Shown here: positions 21,861 to 33,940 of the stretch, in pieces | Numbering within the stretch: position 1 is the first letter of the stretch | How the letters are laid out: the number at the start of each line of letters is the position of its first letter | Notes under the pieces: model-generated | Seen by the model: only the letters and a program-made list of their open reading frames with translations | What the model was told of the DNA's origin: nothing | Databases searched by the model: none | Made by a program: the position numbers and the translations under genes | NCBI GenBank assembly: GCA_973895155.1 | Contig: OZ316897.1 | Span: 7,378,001 to 7,442,000, forward strand | Length of the DNA stretch: 64,000 nucleotides | Reading direction: 5' to 3' | Source: Marsupella aquatica | Taxonomy: Eukaryota > Marchantiophyta

Positions 21861-22309
21861 CACCATGGTGTGTTGGGCATCACTCCAATCATCAGGAGAG
21901 AAATACGCAGCACAACTAGAATGTTCGGTTTCAAATCCGGATCACTCCTATGGAATCAAGCGCCCACACCAAACTAACATGGCGCATAAACAGGAAGCAT
22001 GTGTGGAGAGGATCCAACAACAAAAATAGATACAATTCAACTCTCCACACAAAAGCAAATGCAAATCAATATGACAATGTTCATAAGGTTCAACATATAG
22101 CCTTCATAATAGGCTTCACAATGTTCAATGTCGTAGCTAAGAATCCATGTAAAATTGGTTCAATCCATGCATCTGGATGAACTCAAAAGCATCAAAAACC
22201 ATACGAGAGTTTATGATTTGGCCCAAAATGACACTCTAAATAAACCAGAATATGTATAAAATTCCTAAGTGTCTTTATTAACATCAAAGTAGAAAGGAAT
22301 GTGTGTACA
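21861..22309. other. No gene seen; possible Gypsy-2 5' flank
   Basis: The region upstream of gag where a leader, primer-binding site and LTR would be expected. No LTR ends, primer-binding site or coding signal could be recognised. Confidence 0.4.
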
Positions 22310-22400
22310 CACAAGCACTTAACAACCACATAGTTAAGCGTGTAGGGGAGGAATAGCTTTGGGATGGGTGACCTTTCACTTGTAGTTATGCACCAAATTG
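22310..22400 (+). repeat. 5S-rRNA-derived segment (internal promoter-like region)
   Basis: AGTTAAGCGTG at 22332-22342 is the A-box/intermediate region of plant 5S rRNA, and GGGATGGGTGACC at 22361-22373 is its C-box. They occur in the right order at close to 5S spacing (the gene has slightly more between them). The 5' half of 5S is only faintly similar. This is not a functional 5S gene. It could be a Cassandra-type TRIM LTR, which carries exactly this 5S promoter segment, a 5S-derived SINE, or a stray 5S fragment. Confidence 0.6.
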
Positions 22401-25400
22401 GCCGCTCCAATTTCAGCAGCTTGCAACTACTCCTCACATACCAACAAGCTGGCCCGCCGCTCCTGCTCCACCCTCACGCCTCTCGTCCCAAGTTTCCTCA
22501 AAACTCCGAGATGAGCTAAGAGTGAGCCCTTCACGCCCGCAACGATTTGCTACGCCGGATTGAGTTTCAGATTCGACAACGTTCAAACTTTGCCTCTCGG
22601 TTTCCCTTCACAATCATAGCTTACTACATACACTCTGTGCGCGGTAGTCGTAGTCATAGCATTGTCGACTGCAATCAATCCGCACTGTCGGCAACGCATA
22701 AATGGCAACAAGCATGAGACGTTCCTTCACAAAAATGCGATAGTCAACCGAGCCAACATTCGCCGTCCGACTCCTTCACGGAAATATCAATCCGCACTGT
22801 CGGCAGTGAGTTCAACTTTGCAGCTTCTAAGACAATCTATAATCCTTGGTAGCCAGTAATCAGCCGGTGATTTCTACTCCTTGGCAGCTTTTTCAATTCA
22901 AAATTCAAAATATCCACAGATTGAAGAGCTCTTGTTGAAATTGTTTGGAGTGAGAGGTATGAAGTGAGAAGCAGATACATTGAACTCATGGAAGCTATAT
23001 CTCGAGGTATATGCAAGCCAGGGAATTTTGCAGGGTGAGTACAGGAGCAGGTGGGTGACTACCAGGAGCTTAGCAGACACATTGCATAAACAAAGACATC
23101 ACAATTTAAAGACAGGTATATCTAGTAACGTTTTGTCTCATTCAAAAGTGAAAGGTTGGGACTTCAGGTCCCCAAGAGCCAGAAAGTTTTTGGCTCTTGC
23201 CCTTAAATGTCCTCAATCATTGTCGTGAGGACTGCCTCAGGAGGGGGTTGAGGCATGTATGTCCCTTGCCCTTGAAAGTCCTCAATTGTTGTCGTGAGGA
23301 CTGCCTCAGGACCTGGTTGAGGCATAAAAATATTGGTCAGTCCAAAGGTGCTATAACTTCACGTAAAGACTTTAATTTGTGATTTTCATCTTTGTATTTT
23401 ACAGGGCTCCCTTCTTTTGAGGAGGGGATTGTGGGATCTACTAAATTGTATGAGATAAAATAGTTTACCATCTAAGTTCCTATTTTTCTCAGGACCTTTT
23501 ACATGCAAGACTGCCCTAAAGTAACTTTTCCTTGAATAGTCTTTGGGTTTCAAGGTAAAGAAACCAACAATTTTGCACTTGGCCAGTGTTTTGCTTCTAC
23601 ATGTTAATTTTCAACAGCTTCACTTTAGCAGCATATTTCAAACTGCAAAAGAACAAGAGGCACCCAAACCGAGACCCGAACGTGAGACATAATCCCACAA
23701 GCAATAGACCCAATCAAAGGGAGGACACCAAAGAACCAACCAAGGAAAAAGAGCAAACTCTATCTTCCCAATAACAAAGGCAAGGGCATTCTGTTGGAAA
23801 ACTAGTGCAACAAGGGATAGGGTAGACAAAGAGCTCTGGACAAAGTATTGCAACCAATCATCAAAATCAAACATTCTGCATACAGGTATGGAAGAGAATG
23901 TCAGAAGTTCAACCTTGTTTGCTGAAGATGGAGATATATATAGAACAAATGACGAGATGGGATAGAAGCAAGATGGATGACTATTTCAAAGTAACACGAA
24001 AGGCAGTTGCCTGCATAATGCACCTTTTGAATACAAGAATCCCCATCTATGTGTCCACCATCATTAGTTTTTTACTTGGAGGGGTCACTTTGGCAGAAGT
24101 GACACATCATGTGCAACAAAATCTACGCCCACTTAAAAAATCCAGGGTACTACGTCCACTCATCCAGTCAAACTACACAAGACAACATCAATCTGGTGTA
24201 GGACATTCCATCTGGATCAATCTTAAGCAAAGCTTGGTCACCACCTCTGCTACTGAAGTAGCCTTCTGCAGGTATGTAAATAATCTCCTACAACAATAGT
24301 TAACTTTGGTTCATCTTTCAATTGTCGCAAATAGGACATTTTGGCTGAAACAAACTGCACCGATGCACAAGCTGGAGCACTTATTGACAAAATGTCACCA
24401 ATCTAATGTCAGTGATGAAAGTAGATCTAGTTGTGATCACAAATCTATGATTGGAAGCATAGACTGTAGATTGACACAAAACTGAAAGACATGTGGTTTC
24501 AATTAATTTTCCACTACCATTTTGTCAGTCCAGATGCTGAGGCAATACATATCAAATTCAAGATGTTTAAAGAGTCTATCTAGTAAGTACATCATGCTTA
24601 CCTGACCCTTCATTTGTGGAGCAGGGGAGAGAGACTATACAACAAATCACAGCTATACAACAAATTATGCGATGGATACATTGAGGAGCCAATTTAAGTC
24701 CATCCACTTCTGGTAATTGGTAATCCCAAAGATTGAGTGTGCCATTTTCATACGTGGGAGAAAAATCCATCCTATGAAAACAATCTGAATACCCTCAAAC
24801 TCACAACTCTTTAGGTGTTTGGAAAATGAAATTGCAACACAGGTTTTAGGAGGCAAAAAGAAGGAGGGACACATTTAATTAATCCGCAGATATGTCAAAA
24901 CATACTTGGGCCAGAATCAATTAACAGGCAGAGTTTCCAGGAGCCGTTCATTCCCTCGTTCAATTCATGCATCCAAAAAGGGGCCTGCGGTTTCATGACA
25001 TCATGACAATCTCAGAATTAGTGTCATCCACTCCAACACTGAAAGGTCTCCCATGATACGGATTGCATCTGATGGAAACATCTGACAGATATATACGTGA
25101 CGACTAGAGAGATATACTTGATGGACCCCCAAAATGATAAGTGTTATTTGACAAATTCTACGACTGATCCAGACCCTTCATGGACCTTAGATCAACCTAC
25201 TGAAAACCTCATGGGGATCAAGTATCTCTTGAGACAACCACTTGAAACATATCAGGAACAAATTGTTGTGACAGAGTACCCTAAACTTTATTTTTGGCTA
25301 TTCTAGCTGAAGACAACAATATTCTTCCCTGCACATTGGCCAATTGAAATTCACTTCTACACTATCAAGTTCCTAACTGGAAGTCATAAGTGCATGTTAA

Positions 25401-26500
25401 AGACAAGGGACTGTTGCATGCTAAATAGTTTTTATCTTGGTTAGTTTTGGTTAGAAGTGTGGGATTCTGAAGAAAAAACTCGCCAAGTAATCATTTTGCC
25501 TGAAAAGTACAGGCCCCCCCAACTTCTACTCTGCTGCTTCAGTTTACAAGATGAGGACTGGCTCAAGTTCAATGCCCAATGGTGCCCCTCTTGCAATGGG
25601 TTTGGTTGAATATTTTAAGTTAGTTTATAAATGTGGTTTAGCAAACCTCTCAGGAAGGTTTCAGTGTAAACCTTTCCATAACTCAAGGTGGTTGTAAACA
25701 TATACAACCCACTGGCTCTTGTTGACAGCCGGAAATCTATGTACCTAAACCCCTCCTGTTGTTTTCTGTTTGAACTTCTATGGATGACTATGAGCCATAA
25801 CACCCATGCTAGAGTAGCTTGAGGGTTATGAGATTCTTGTACCCCCCACCCCACTATTCCAATTTCAGGCACAATTTTCAGGTCAAATAGAATACAAAAT
25901 TACACTCAGAGATTATGTTATCAACCCATGGCCACTCCAAGGCCATGTTGCAAACCCATCGAGCTTGCTGCCCTTGCCACTCCAGGGCCATGGTTCTAAC
26001 CCCCTCAGGCTCATGGGCCTTGGGGATTATAAATAGGAATATGCAGGTCTGGTTTGGGGTTACTATCTCCAACCCTGTGACCAGAAAATGAAGAAAAGAA
26101 AATATTCTGAGCTTTCATGGAGCAAGATTCGGGCTAGAACCCTTGCCCAGACATACATACATCTACAACTATAATAACTGATCCTGCCTTTTCTTGTCCT
26201 TCATCCTGTTATGAAACCCATCCAGAATCAAGGGGAATCAAAACTGGCCTTTAGATATTTTAGGGTATTTTCATATCTGTTTCATTAGCACTTGCCCTCT
26301 CTGGCGAGGCCTCCCACGCCTGTGCCTTCATTATGGACCTCCCTCGTGATATACATATACAGGCATCAATGCTCGCGATGCCTTGCCGGCCCTCATGATG
26401 CATCGCCCTGACGCCCTGCCTCGCCCTCCCCTTGGTCCCAATTCCCTATGGGCCGCCCTCATTGCGCCATGCAACGCACTGGCATAGGGCTCGTGCATTA
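22401..26500. other. Gene-free intergenic stretch with minor repeats
   Basis: About 4.1 kb with no recognisable protein. Visible: a 20-nt direct repeat of ATCAATCCGCACTGTCGGCA (22674-22693 and 22786-22805) and a tandem duplication at 23196-23324. Frames such as 23898-24299 and 25097-25306 show no domain, no codon bias and no splicing context that I can defend. 26290-26480 is GC-rich and of unknown origin. Confidence 0.5.
23196..23324. repeat. Two-copy tandem repeat, 69-bp period
   Basis: Each copy runs from CTTGCCCTT through CCTCAAT...TTGTCGTGAGGACTGC (split here) to GGTTGAGGCA. Copies start at 23196 and 23265. Confidence 0.8.
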
Positions 26501-27736
26501 TAATACTTTAATTTCTGTCCAAAAAAAGTTACTTGTGGGCAACAGATTATGAGAAAGATAATAAGAATAACAAGTGAGTCCAAAAACGTTTACATGCTGG
26601 TAGAATTTACACCTTAGTGATAGAACTATTTTCCATAATCCCCTTGGTGGGGCCAGGGATGGCTTACCACTAGTACATGTTGGCACATATTGATTCCAGT
26701 ATTCCCTTTGTTCCCAATAATGATGCCCACCCTCCTGTGCTTTATCTCCCCCGTCAGAAAACTTTAACCGTCGTCGGCGCGGATTCCTCCCCTGCGCTTT
26801 TATATTGTTGTTGTTGGCTTTGTCTTCGTGCGGACGACATAATACGAGGCAGAGAGAGAAGCTGTTCGTGTTGCTTGGGGTGGCATGCAATTTCGCCTGC
26901 AATTACCAGTATACCCAATCTCGCCGAATTGCCAACCCAGAACCGACTCCTCCCTAGTAGTGTAGTAGTCCTTTCCATGGTATACTACGAACACGGTAAG
27001 CTATTACGGTATTGCTTCTTTGCCGGTCTACTGTAGGTGTCTCCTGACTCGTGAGACACATCTGTGGGATCTGAAAGAGAAATCAAAAGGTCCTGAGTCA
27101 GGCCAAAACGTCATCCAGGAGATTGGGGGTGCACTACCAAATTCAGGAGCGAGCGGCACGTCGACAACCAATTGAATTGAATTGGATTGGATTGGGATCG
27201 GGGATACGGTATGGTTTTCAAAGACGGCTGGTCGTCGATGATTGAGCAGAACCCAGCAGCCTTGTCACCGCCACGTCTCCCTCCTCGTCCCTTCGCCTCT
27301 GCCCTTACCTGTGCCCGTGCCCCTCGCTGCCTCCTCATCATTCCGCCCTTACCTGCGCCCCTCAATTGCAACCAGGAAAAGTATTTGTCACTCCTCCTAC
27401 CCCTAAAATTATTCTTTTGCATGCAATTCCCTTCTAGAATGCAATACTCCTCCACGGCTATTGATGTGCATCCTCATCTGGGATGGAGGGAGAGAGAAAC
27501 AGATCTTGCATTCAAGCTTTCCACCTTCGAGCATAGCTTCCTCGGTTGCGTGGAGGTTTCTGCTCTACTGCTTTAGGCTGCTTTCACCTACCCTGCTATT
27601 ACCTGGTATTCCTGCTCTGCATCCGCTGTTCGGCTTAGGATATTCTTCCTGAGGTTGACCGAATTTTGGCAGGTTCGGATCACAGTCGTGTGCCAGAGGC
27701 GAGAGAATTCGCTTAGTAGAGCGAAGGAGGACCTCT
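26501..27736. other. Upstream flank of the hydrolase gene
   Basis: Probable promoter and 5' leader of the gene starting at 27965. A pyrimidine/GC-rich part (27260-27620) precedes the transcript start region. No single TATA box or start site stands out. Small frames here (for example 27187-27576) look like composition artefacts. Confidence 0.35.
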
Positions 27737-27964
27737 GTGGGCCATGGTGGGTTGATTCAGATTCAATCGAGCAGATTCGGAAGATTCACAAGATTCGGGA
27801 AACATCCAGTTGCTGCGAAGTGGAGGAGCGGATCGTCGAGTTCTGTTGAGATTTTGGAGGAGCGAATAAATAAAGACGCTCCGATTCGCCGTTCATCTGT
27901 CCAGCAGGAAGGCAAACGACCAGAGAAGAGCGATTCGTACGGGGAAGCGAATTCCGGAACGATT

Positions 27965-30900
27965 ATGGATGGAGTGGAAGCAACCAGCAGCAGCATGGTA
28001 TCATCGTCAGAACATGCACGCTGGGGAGGGGCGCCACTTGTGTCAGTTGAAGCCCTTGCAGTCCTTATTGTGACTGCGGTGCTGTTGCAATTGAGATTTT
28101 CTTCCCTGGTACCGCGCATCCTGCTCATTCTCAGAAGCAGTTTCTCGTTTTTGCTGCATAAGACTAGTTCTCCTCTCCCTTCTCAAAAAAGCGAGGTGGA
28201 AAAGGTCCACGAAAAGAAAATTGAAAGCTTGCAGGAAGAGGATATCAAAATCCCGAGCCTGGACTACGAATCAGCTCGCCGGGAGACTCGTTCCGTGTAC
28301 CAGAACAGGATCTACCGCATACTCGGCATCGTCCCTGTAAGTTTTCTCGATCAATCAGGGTCACAGGAGTACAGAGTTTCATTTATTGCTTCACAGATTC
28401 TCATACTTCACTACACTCCCAGCATCTTGTTCTGCTTGCGGTAGCTACAAGTTGTATTAAACATCCTATACCAGGCTATCAATTGTGGCCCCAGCAATCA
28501 TCTTCGGAGACTTGATGTGAACGAAAGAAGGAATGATTTGTAAAAGTCAAGCCTCTGTTTGGTGGCAACCTTTTAGGTTGCTTGACATCCCTTCCTCTTG
28601 CTTCCAGTTTTACATCGTCCCAAATTGGTCGACGGTGGGGACCCACTTTTACCCTCCGAAATAGTAATACTCAGAAAGTGAGTTTTCTCATGCCATGCAA
28701 CTTCAATTCGCCAGTGATCTTTTAACAAAATGGTGAGCTAAATATGCCGGAAGGCACTGAAGTAGAAATCACCCCTGAACTGTGAGATCGTCCTGGTTAG
28801 TGTCGTTTGGTCAAAATAGAAGCTCCTGAAGAGCTGCTGCTGTCAGCAAACTGAGCATTCGTCATTTCTTTCATCAAAGAATAAAAAACCTGTCGTTTTC
28901 ATGTTCAGGGCTGTCCTAAATCGTTTTATGTACGATCTCTCGCTTGGTTGCCAAGAAATTAAAATTGTCGATGAATCTCAATTGGGTCTCTCAGGGGCTG
29001 ACACCAGTGCCACACGTCATCATGACTGTGACTCCTGCTAAACGCACAGCGCTCTCGCTAGATTCTGCCAATCTCCATGGATTCGACGTCGTAAGGATAA
29101 GTCTCCTTCAGAAAGAATGTGGGCGGTCGATATTGAATTGCGATGAAAGCCTCCAGAGGGGGGTCTTAATCTATGTTTTTTGGTCCATAATTATTGTGGA
29201 CACTTTAAGGCTGCAGTAGGGCTGGGAGTGTGGTCTTGTAAGGATCCGAACGCGCGGAAGTGAACTTCCAGAGACTTCCTCGTTGACCATCACAACATTC
29301 ACAATGAGCTGTCATTACGAAGCAGAATTGCCAAAGATGAGATCCCAGAAAGGAATTTGAAAGAAGGCCGCGAACATCCTTCCTAAACTAGTGACCCTAA
29401 CAGCGACATATTGAATTGTACGCGAAAGATCTTTGACATAGCAAAGAAGTTCACAGTACTTTATATTCCCCATCAGGTGCTTGAAGAAACGCTTCTGTAT
29501 GCGGAGGCTCTTAAAAGTTGCATTGGAGGCGAATGCTGAAGACAGTTTTTCCTTTTGCAGGATGAAGACGTGGAGAACTTGAAGATAACTGAGGTAAACC
29601 GCCGTCTCTTACCGTTTCCTTCCTCGTCTCAACCGGCACATCAAAAACACCAGAGGCTCCTGCTTCACTTACCCAAATTTCGCGGAATTGCACTGTTCGG
29701 CTTGTAGTGAAATTGGAGAGTTGTACGATACCAAGCGACGACTTTTTCTAGGTGGTGTCAGCGCCTGTCGGTATCGGTTTTCACTCCGGCATTGATGATT
29801 TGTGCAGAAATATGAAAGGAATTCCCGTAATGTTGAGATCTTCAGCAAAAACTGGATACCCAAGAGTGGAATAATTAAAGCTGCGATCTGTTTTTGCCAT
29901 GGTTACGGAGATACCTGCACCTTCTTCTTTGAAGGTGAGCTTTGGGATTCCTATGTAAGCACTTAAATCATTGAAAGTTATTATACATTCATCATGAATG
30001 TGCACCCGCACTCACTGAGCAATGGATTTCGGTGTTTCATTTTAATTCCTAACTCGTTTTGAGTGCACAAGAGTTTTTCAGATTTAGCTGAAGGTTGGGT
30101 GGTCTTCGTTGCCAGGTATTGCAAGGAAATTAGCCTCGCAGAACTTCGCCGTGTTTGCCATGGACTATCCTGGTTTTGGGCTTTCTGGAGGGCTTCATGG
30201 CTACATTCCGAGTTTTGATTTACTGGTTGACTTCGTTACTGAACATTACTCTTCGCTTAAGAGTGAGTAATCGCTAATTTTTAATCTTAACTGAATCGAT
30301 AATTATGTTGTTGAAGGCATTTGAAACTATGCTCAAACTATGGCTTCGTCTATTTAAGGGAAAGGTTTGCCCATCACTGGGCTGCCTCCGGAGATGTATT
30401 TCTCGGAACATAGCGGAGGGGTACGTCTGAAACTGGAGGGATGGTTTGGTGATTTTCCTTGCTTTGAGATTAGAGAAACTCTTTGATATCTTAGGAATTG
30501 CAAGACGTTGGGTTTAGGTTCGGAAGTTACGAATCTTGTTAGATCAAAGGACTGTGCGTGTCTTCGATGGGGGACCTCCTTGTCTGCACGTATGTCCTAC
30601 CTGCATTCATGCAACTTATAATGGTCATCAAAGAGCGGCGTTCTTTCCTCCATAATTATTCAGATTCAGATTCTGTGGTATTCTTCTGATTCTCTCATTA
30701 GGAGTAGAAGTAACATCATGAGCGTGTGATTGCAGAAGCTTATGGTTCTGGTTTTACTTTGTCGATCGTGCAGAGCAAGAAATATTTAGAGACATCCCGT
30801 TTTTCCTGATGGGAGAATCTATGGGTGGTGCCGTAGCTCTTAAAGCTCATTTCAGTATGCCTACTGCTTGGGATGGCGCAGTGCTCATTGCACCTATGTG

Positions 30901-31954
30901 CAAGGTATTCAATAGGCAATTTTATTTCGTCACGTAGCTTTGCATAATCGCTTATAATATATGTCCTAAGTAAATCATGGACATTACTCCCGGAAAAAGG
31001 TCACTTGAAGGGCAGTAACATGTAACTACTATGCTGTTCGACACAGCTGAGATGGTATGTCATGTACGGTAATATTACGAGTCTTGGATGAGGAGAAATG
31101 AACCTGATTCTAGATAATCAATTTTTGTGATCCTAATCGCTCTCGTCATTTTTTACACTTGCAGATTTCAGAGGAAATGTACCCGCCGTGGTTCATAATA
31201 GAGATCTTGAAGCTTCTTGCCAGAATCGTACCCAAGGCAAGAATTGTTCCAAGCGGAGATATCGCTGAGATCGGTTTCCAAGACGTTGAGAAAAGACAGC
31301 AAGCCATGCAAAACATAATCGCTTATGTTGGCAAACCCAGGCTGGGAACTGCTCTGTCACTCCTCAAGGCAACAGATGATATCGAGAAACGTTTGGACAA
31401 GGTACATGTGTGATTTATAGAATGGGAGCTTCTTCCATTTGTTCCCCTAAATTTGGTTCTCTTATTGGTTGTGGAGGATTTTTTTATCAAAAGCTACACA
31501 TGACAAAGTTAGTTTTAGAAAGAGTTGCACCTTGAGATCCTCACGCTCAGTAGGGGTCGACTTAGCTTTCATTTGGCAGGGCGTTAACTAAATTTGCAAG
31601 ATATTCTGGAATTTGTGACTTCAAAGTGTGCTGCATCCTTCAAACATTCCTTGATTAATTTCGCCATTCGATATTACATGAGGAACAAGTGATATACTAT
31701 AATGCTACTTATGCTTTTTTCTTCTGCAGGTTTCGTTGCCCATGTTAATTGTACACGGAGCTAAGGATAGAGTTACAGATCCTGCTGTCAGCAAAGCATT
31801 GTATGAGCAAGCATGTAGCAAGGACAAAACACTAAATGTCTATGAAAACGCATGGCATGCTGTACTGGAAGGTGAATCTGACGAGGCGATCGATACTGCT
31901 ATAGGCGATATTGTGGCGTGGTTAGACGCTCACTCTGTAAAGATAAGCAGCTAG
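27965..31954 (+). CDS. Alpha/beta-hydrolase, monoacylglycerol lipase / caffeoylshikimate esterase family
   Basis: Seven exons with GT-AG introns: 27965-28336, 29561-29593, 29808-29934, 30116-30262, 30774-30904, 31165-31401, 31730-31954. They join in frame to 423 residues. A hydrophobic segment at about residues 26-60 (VEALAVLIVTAVLLQL core) suggests a membrane anchor or cleaved signal. The lid-type hydrolase domain follows: oxyanion loop HGYGDT (166-171), nucleophile elbow GESMGG with Ser242, catalytic Asp362 in HGAKDRVTDP and His392 in AWHAVLEGE. Family members hydrolyse monoacylglycerols, lysophospholipids or caffeoylshikimate; which substrate applies here cannot be told. The pattern NSRNVEIFSKNW and PMCKISEEM resembles the long plant MAGL type with N-terminal extension (At1g73480/At1g18360-like). 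ATG 27737 is in frame and would add 76 residues; 27965 was chosen because the extension is low-complexity, and either is possible. The second exon is only 33 nt. Confidence 0.92.
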
Positions 31955-32767
31955 TAGGGGACGATACTTAGAATTAGGCTATAGTTCTGCATGTGAAATT
32001 TAAATCGAGGTGGGGATTCTGGGAAACATGAGTGGTGTTTATGGGCTGGATTACTTTGTATATTTTCTGTACAGTGGTCCTTCTTCATTCTTGAACTGGT
32101 GTTACAAAGGGAAATTTGACTTGAAATCGGAAAGATCAGATCAGTAGAACGTGCTAGATCGTTGAGGCGAATCTCAACTGGCTGAAAGTGTTTAGGGCCG
32201 ATGAATTACGAAATTAGTGTTGAACTCAAAATTGAAAATGAGGTATCGCTCCTCAAAATTATCTGATGTGAAGGAGTTGCTGAAGGTTTGTGTCGGACAT
32301 GATATAATTCTGCTCTCGGGTTGGAGTCAGAAAGCGAAAGCTCCGAATGGAAATAGAGTGTCTTTTTGGTGATTGCAGCTTCTTTTATGAGTAGACAGTT
32401 CATCATATTCCTCTTTGAAACAAGCCCACTCATCACCCACATCACCATTGAGCATAGACCTATGCAAAACGTTTGGCAAGCCTCGGTACATAGATTCCTG
32501 CAGGAAAACTAGCATGGAGCTGGCAGATCATAAAGTAGATCATAAAGCTTCAAACTATAGTGCCAGGCCTAAGTTGATAAGCGTTGTGAAACACCCATGC
32601 AATAGACAAGATAAGTCGTGAATGCCAAGTGAATTTCCTCGACTCTCGTGGGGACAAAGGACAGATATCGACTTTGACTAGTATATTGGTAACTAAACCT
32701 CTAAGAAATCGATTCGCTGCCTTATCCATTTGTTTCATTTATGTGACTAAACGGGATGATCCCTTTT
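31955..32767. other. 3' flank of the hydrolase gene; no further gene seen
   Basis: The 3' UTR and downstream intergenic DNA. No coding domain recognised. Confidence 0.4.
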
Positions 32768-33280
32768 TACTAACCTGTCCCCTAAACTACCTGATATTAT
32801 CAACATGTCCCCAAACTACCTAATATTATTAACATGTCCCCCAAACAAAATTAATTATTAACCCGTCCCCCATTTCATACTCAGGTCAGTATTAACTTGT
32901 ATATGGGTTCATGTTGCCATGTGGCAACTCACTATTGGCTATCCTTGACCCTCCTTCACCTCTCAGGTCCCCTGCCCCACTAAATTTTTCCTGAGTAAAA
33001 AAGAGGGCCATGTCGGGTTTTTGTGAGGGGAGTGTGGACCAAAAAAATGACAAGTATGTTTTTTGCCCCTCCTGCGCCTGCAACTGTGCCCTGCAATGGG
33101 GAGGGGGGTTGAGGGGGGTGCCAGCAGGCTAAGGCTAGCCAACAGTGAGTTGTCACGTGGCAATGGGAACCTGTATACGAGTTAATACTGACCCCAATAC
33201 GAAATGAGGGACAAGTTGAATAAAAAATTTATTTGGGGGGCGCGCTAGTAATCTCAGGTAGTTTGGGGGACAAGTTAGTA
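32768..33280. mobile_element. Non-autonomous foldback/TIR element, about 0.5 kb
   Basis: The first about 175 bp (tactaacctgtcccctaaac...) and the last about 150 bp are inverted copies of one another. Reading the right end backwards gives tactaacttgtcccccaaac, and further in, the GTATTAACTYGTATA and CCATGTGGCAACTCAC-type blocks match. A GC-rich centre (32990-33110) has no coding capacity. A target duplication is not obvious, so the superfamily is open (Mutator-like TIR length would fit). Confidence 0.75.
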
Positions 33281-33940
33281 CAATGCTGTTATGTAATTTA
33301 TAATTTGTCCTACGAATTATTTTTCTTTGTTTTCTCATCCATGTGAAATTGGATGTTGACCCTAAACATTATAAATATTTTTTTTCTCCCAACATGAGCA
33401 TGAACCCTTTAAGTTATTTTTACTTCCACGATGAAAGTGGCACAAGAGGACCACACAATCCCCCTCAACAAAAAGGAACATTCAACCTTCCTCTCTTCGA
33501 TGCACTTGACACCACTCTATTCCTTCTATGAATAGAATTAATCCGTGGACCCCCATGTTATTTTAGAGACAGTTATCTAGAAACCCTAGATGGACCTCCA
33601 AATCTTAAGAAAAAAAATTTTAAAAATGGACAAGTCAATGTTTGACACTTGAAACAATTGTTAAACTTACCAAAACAACCATAATTAACATCAATCGCAA
33701 AACAAGCTGCAATGTGAACTACTCTTTAATGTGTGGGCAGCTTAATTGCCCACTTCAGCAAAACGGTGATCAATTTCCTTCACGTTATCGAAGGGATGCT
33801 GGATGCATTCAGGTTGCATCGAAAGTAATCACTTTTCAATTCCTACATGCAGATAGACAAAGAGAGAGAAGTCATTGGTGTCATCAAATCACTAACCTTG
33901 CATAATTGTTTAAGACAAAAAAATTCATGGAAACAAATTT
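33281..33940. other. AT-rich intergenic DNA, no gene seen
   Basis: No coding signal. ATTAATCCGTGGACCCCCAT (about 33537) recurs at about 35113, so a dispersed repeat may begin here. Confidence 0.4.

Noticed and set aside
23898-24299. 133-codon plus-strand frame with weak transposase-like look
   Set aside because: No motif could be matched, no terminal repeats and no continuation.
28944-29219. 91-codon frame between hydrolase exons 1 and 2
   Set aside because: It lies in intron 1, has no family similarity, and the flanking exons join in phase without it.
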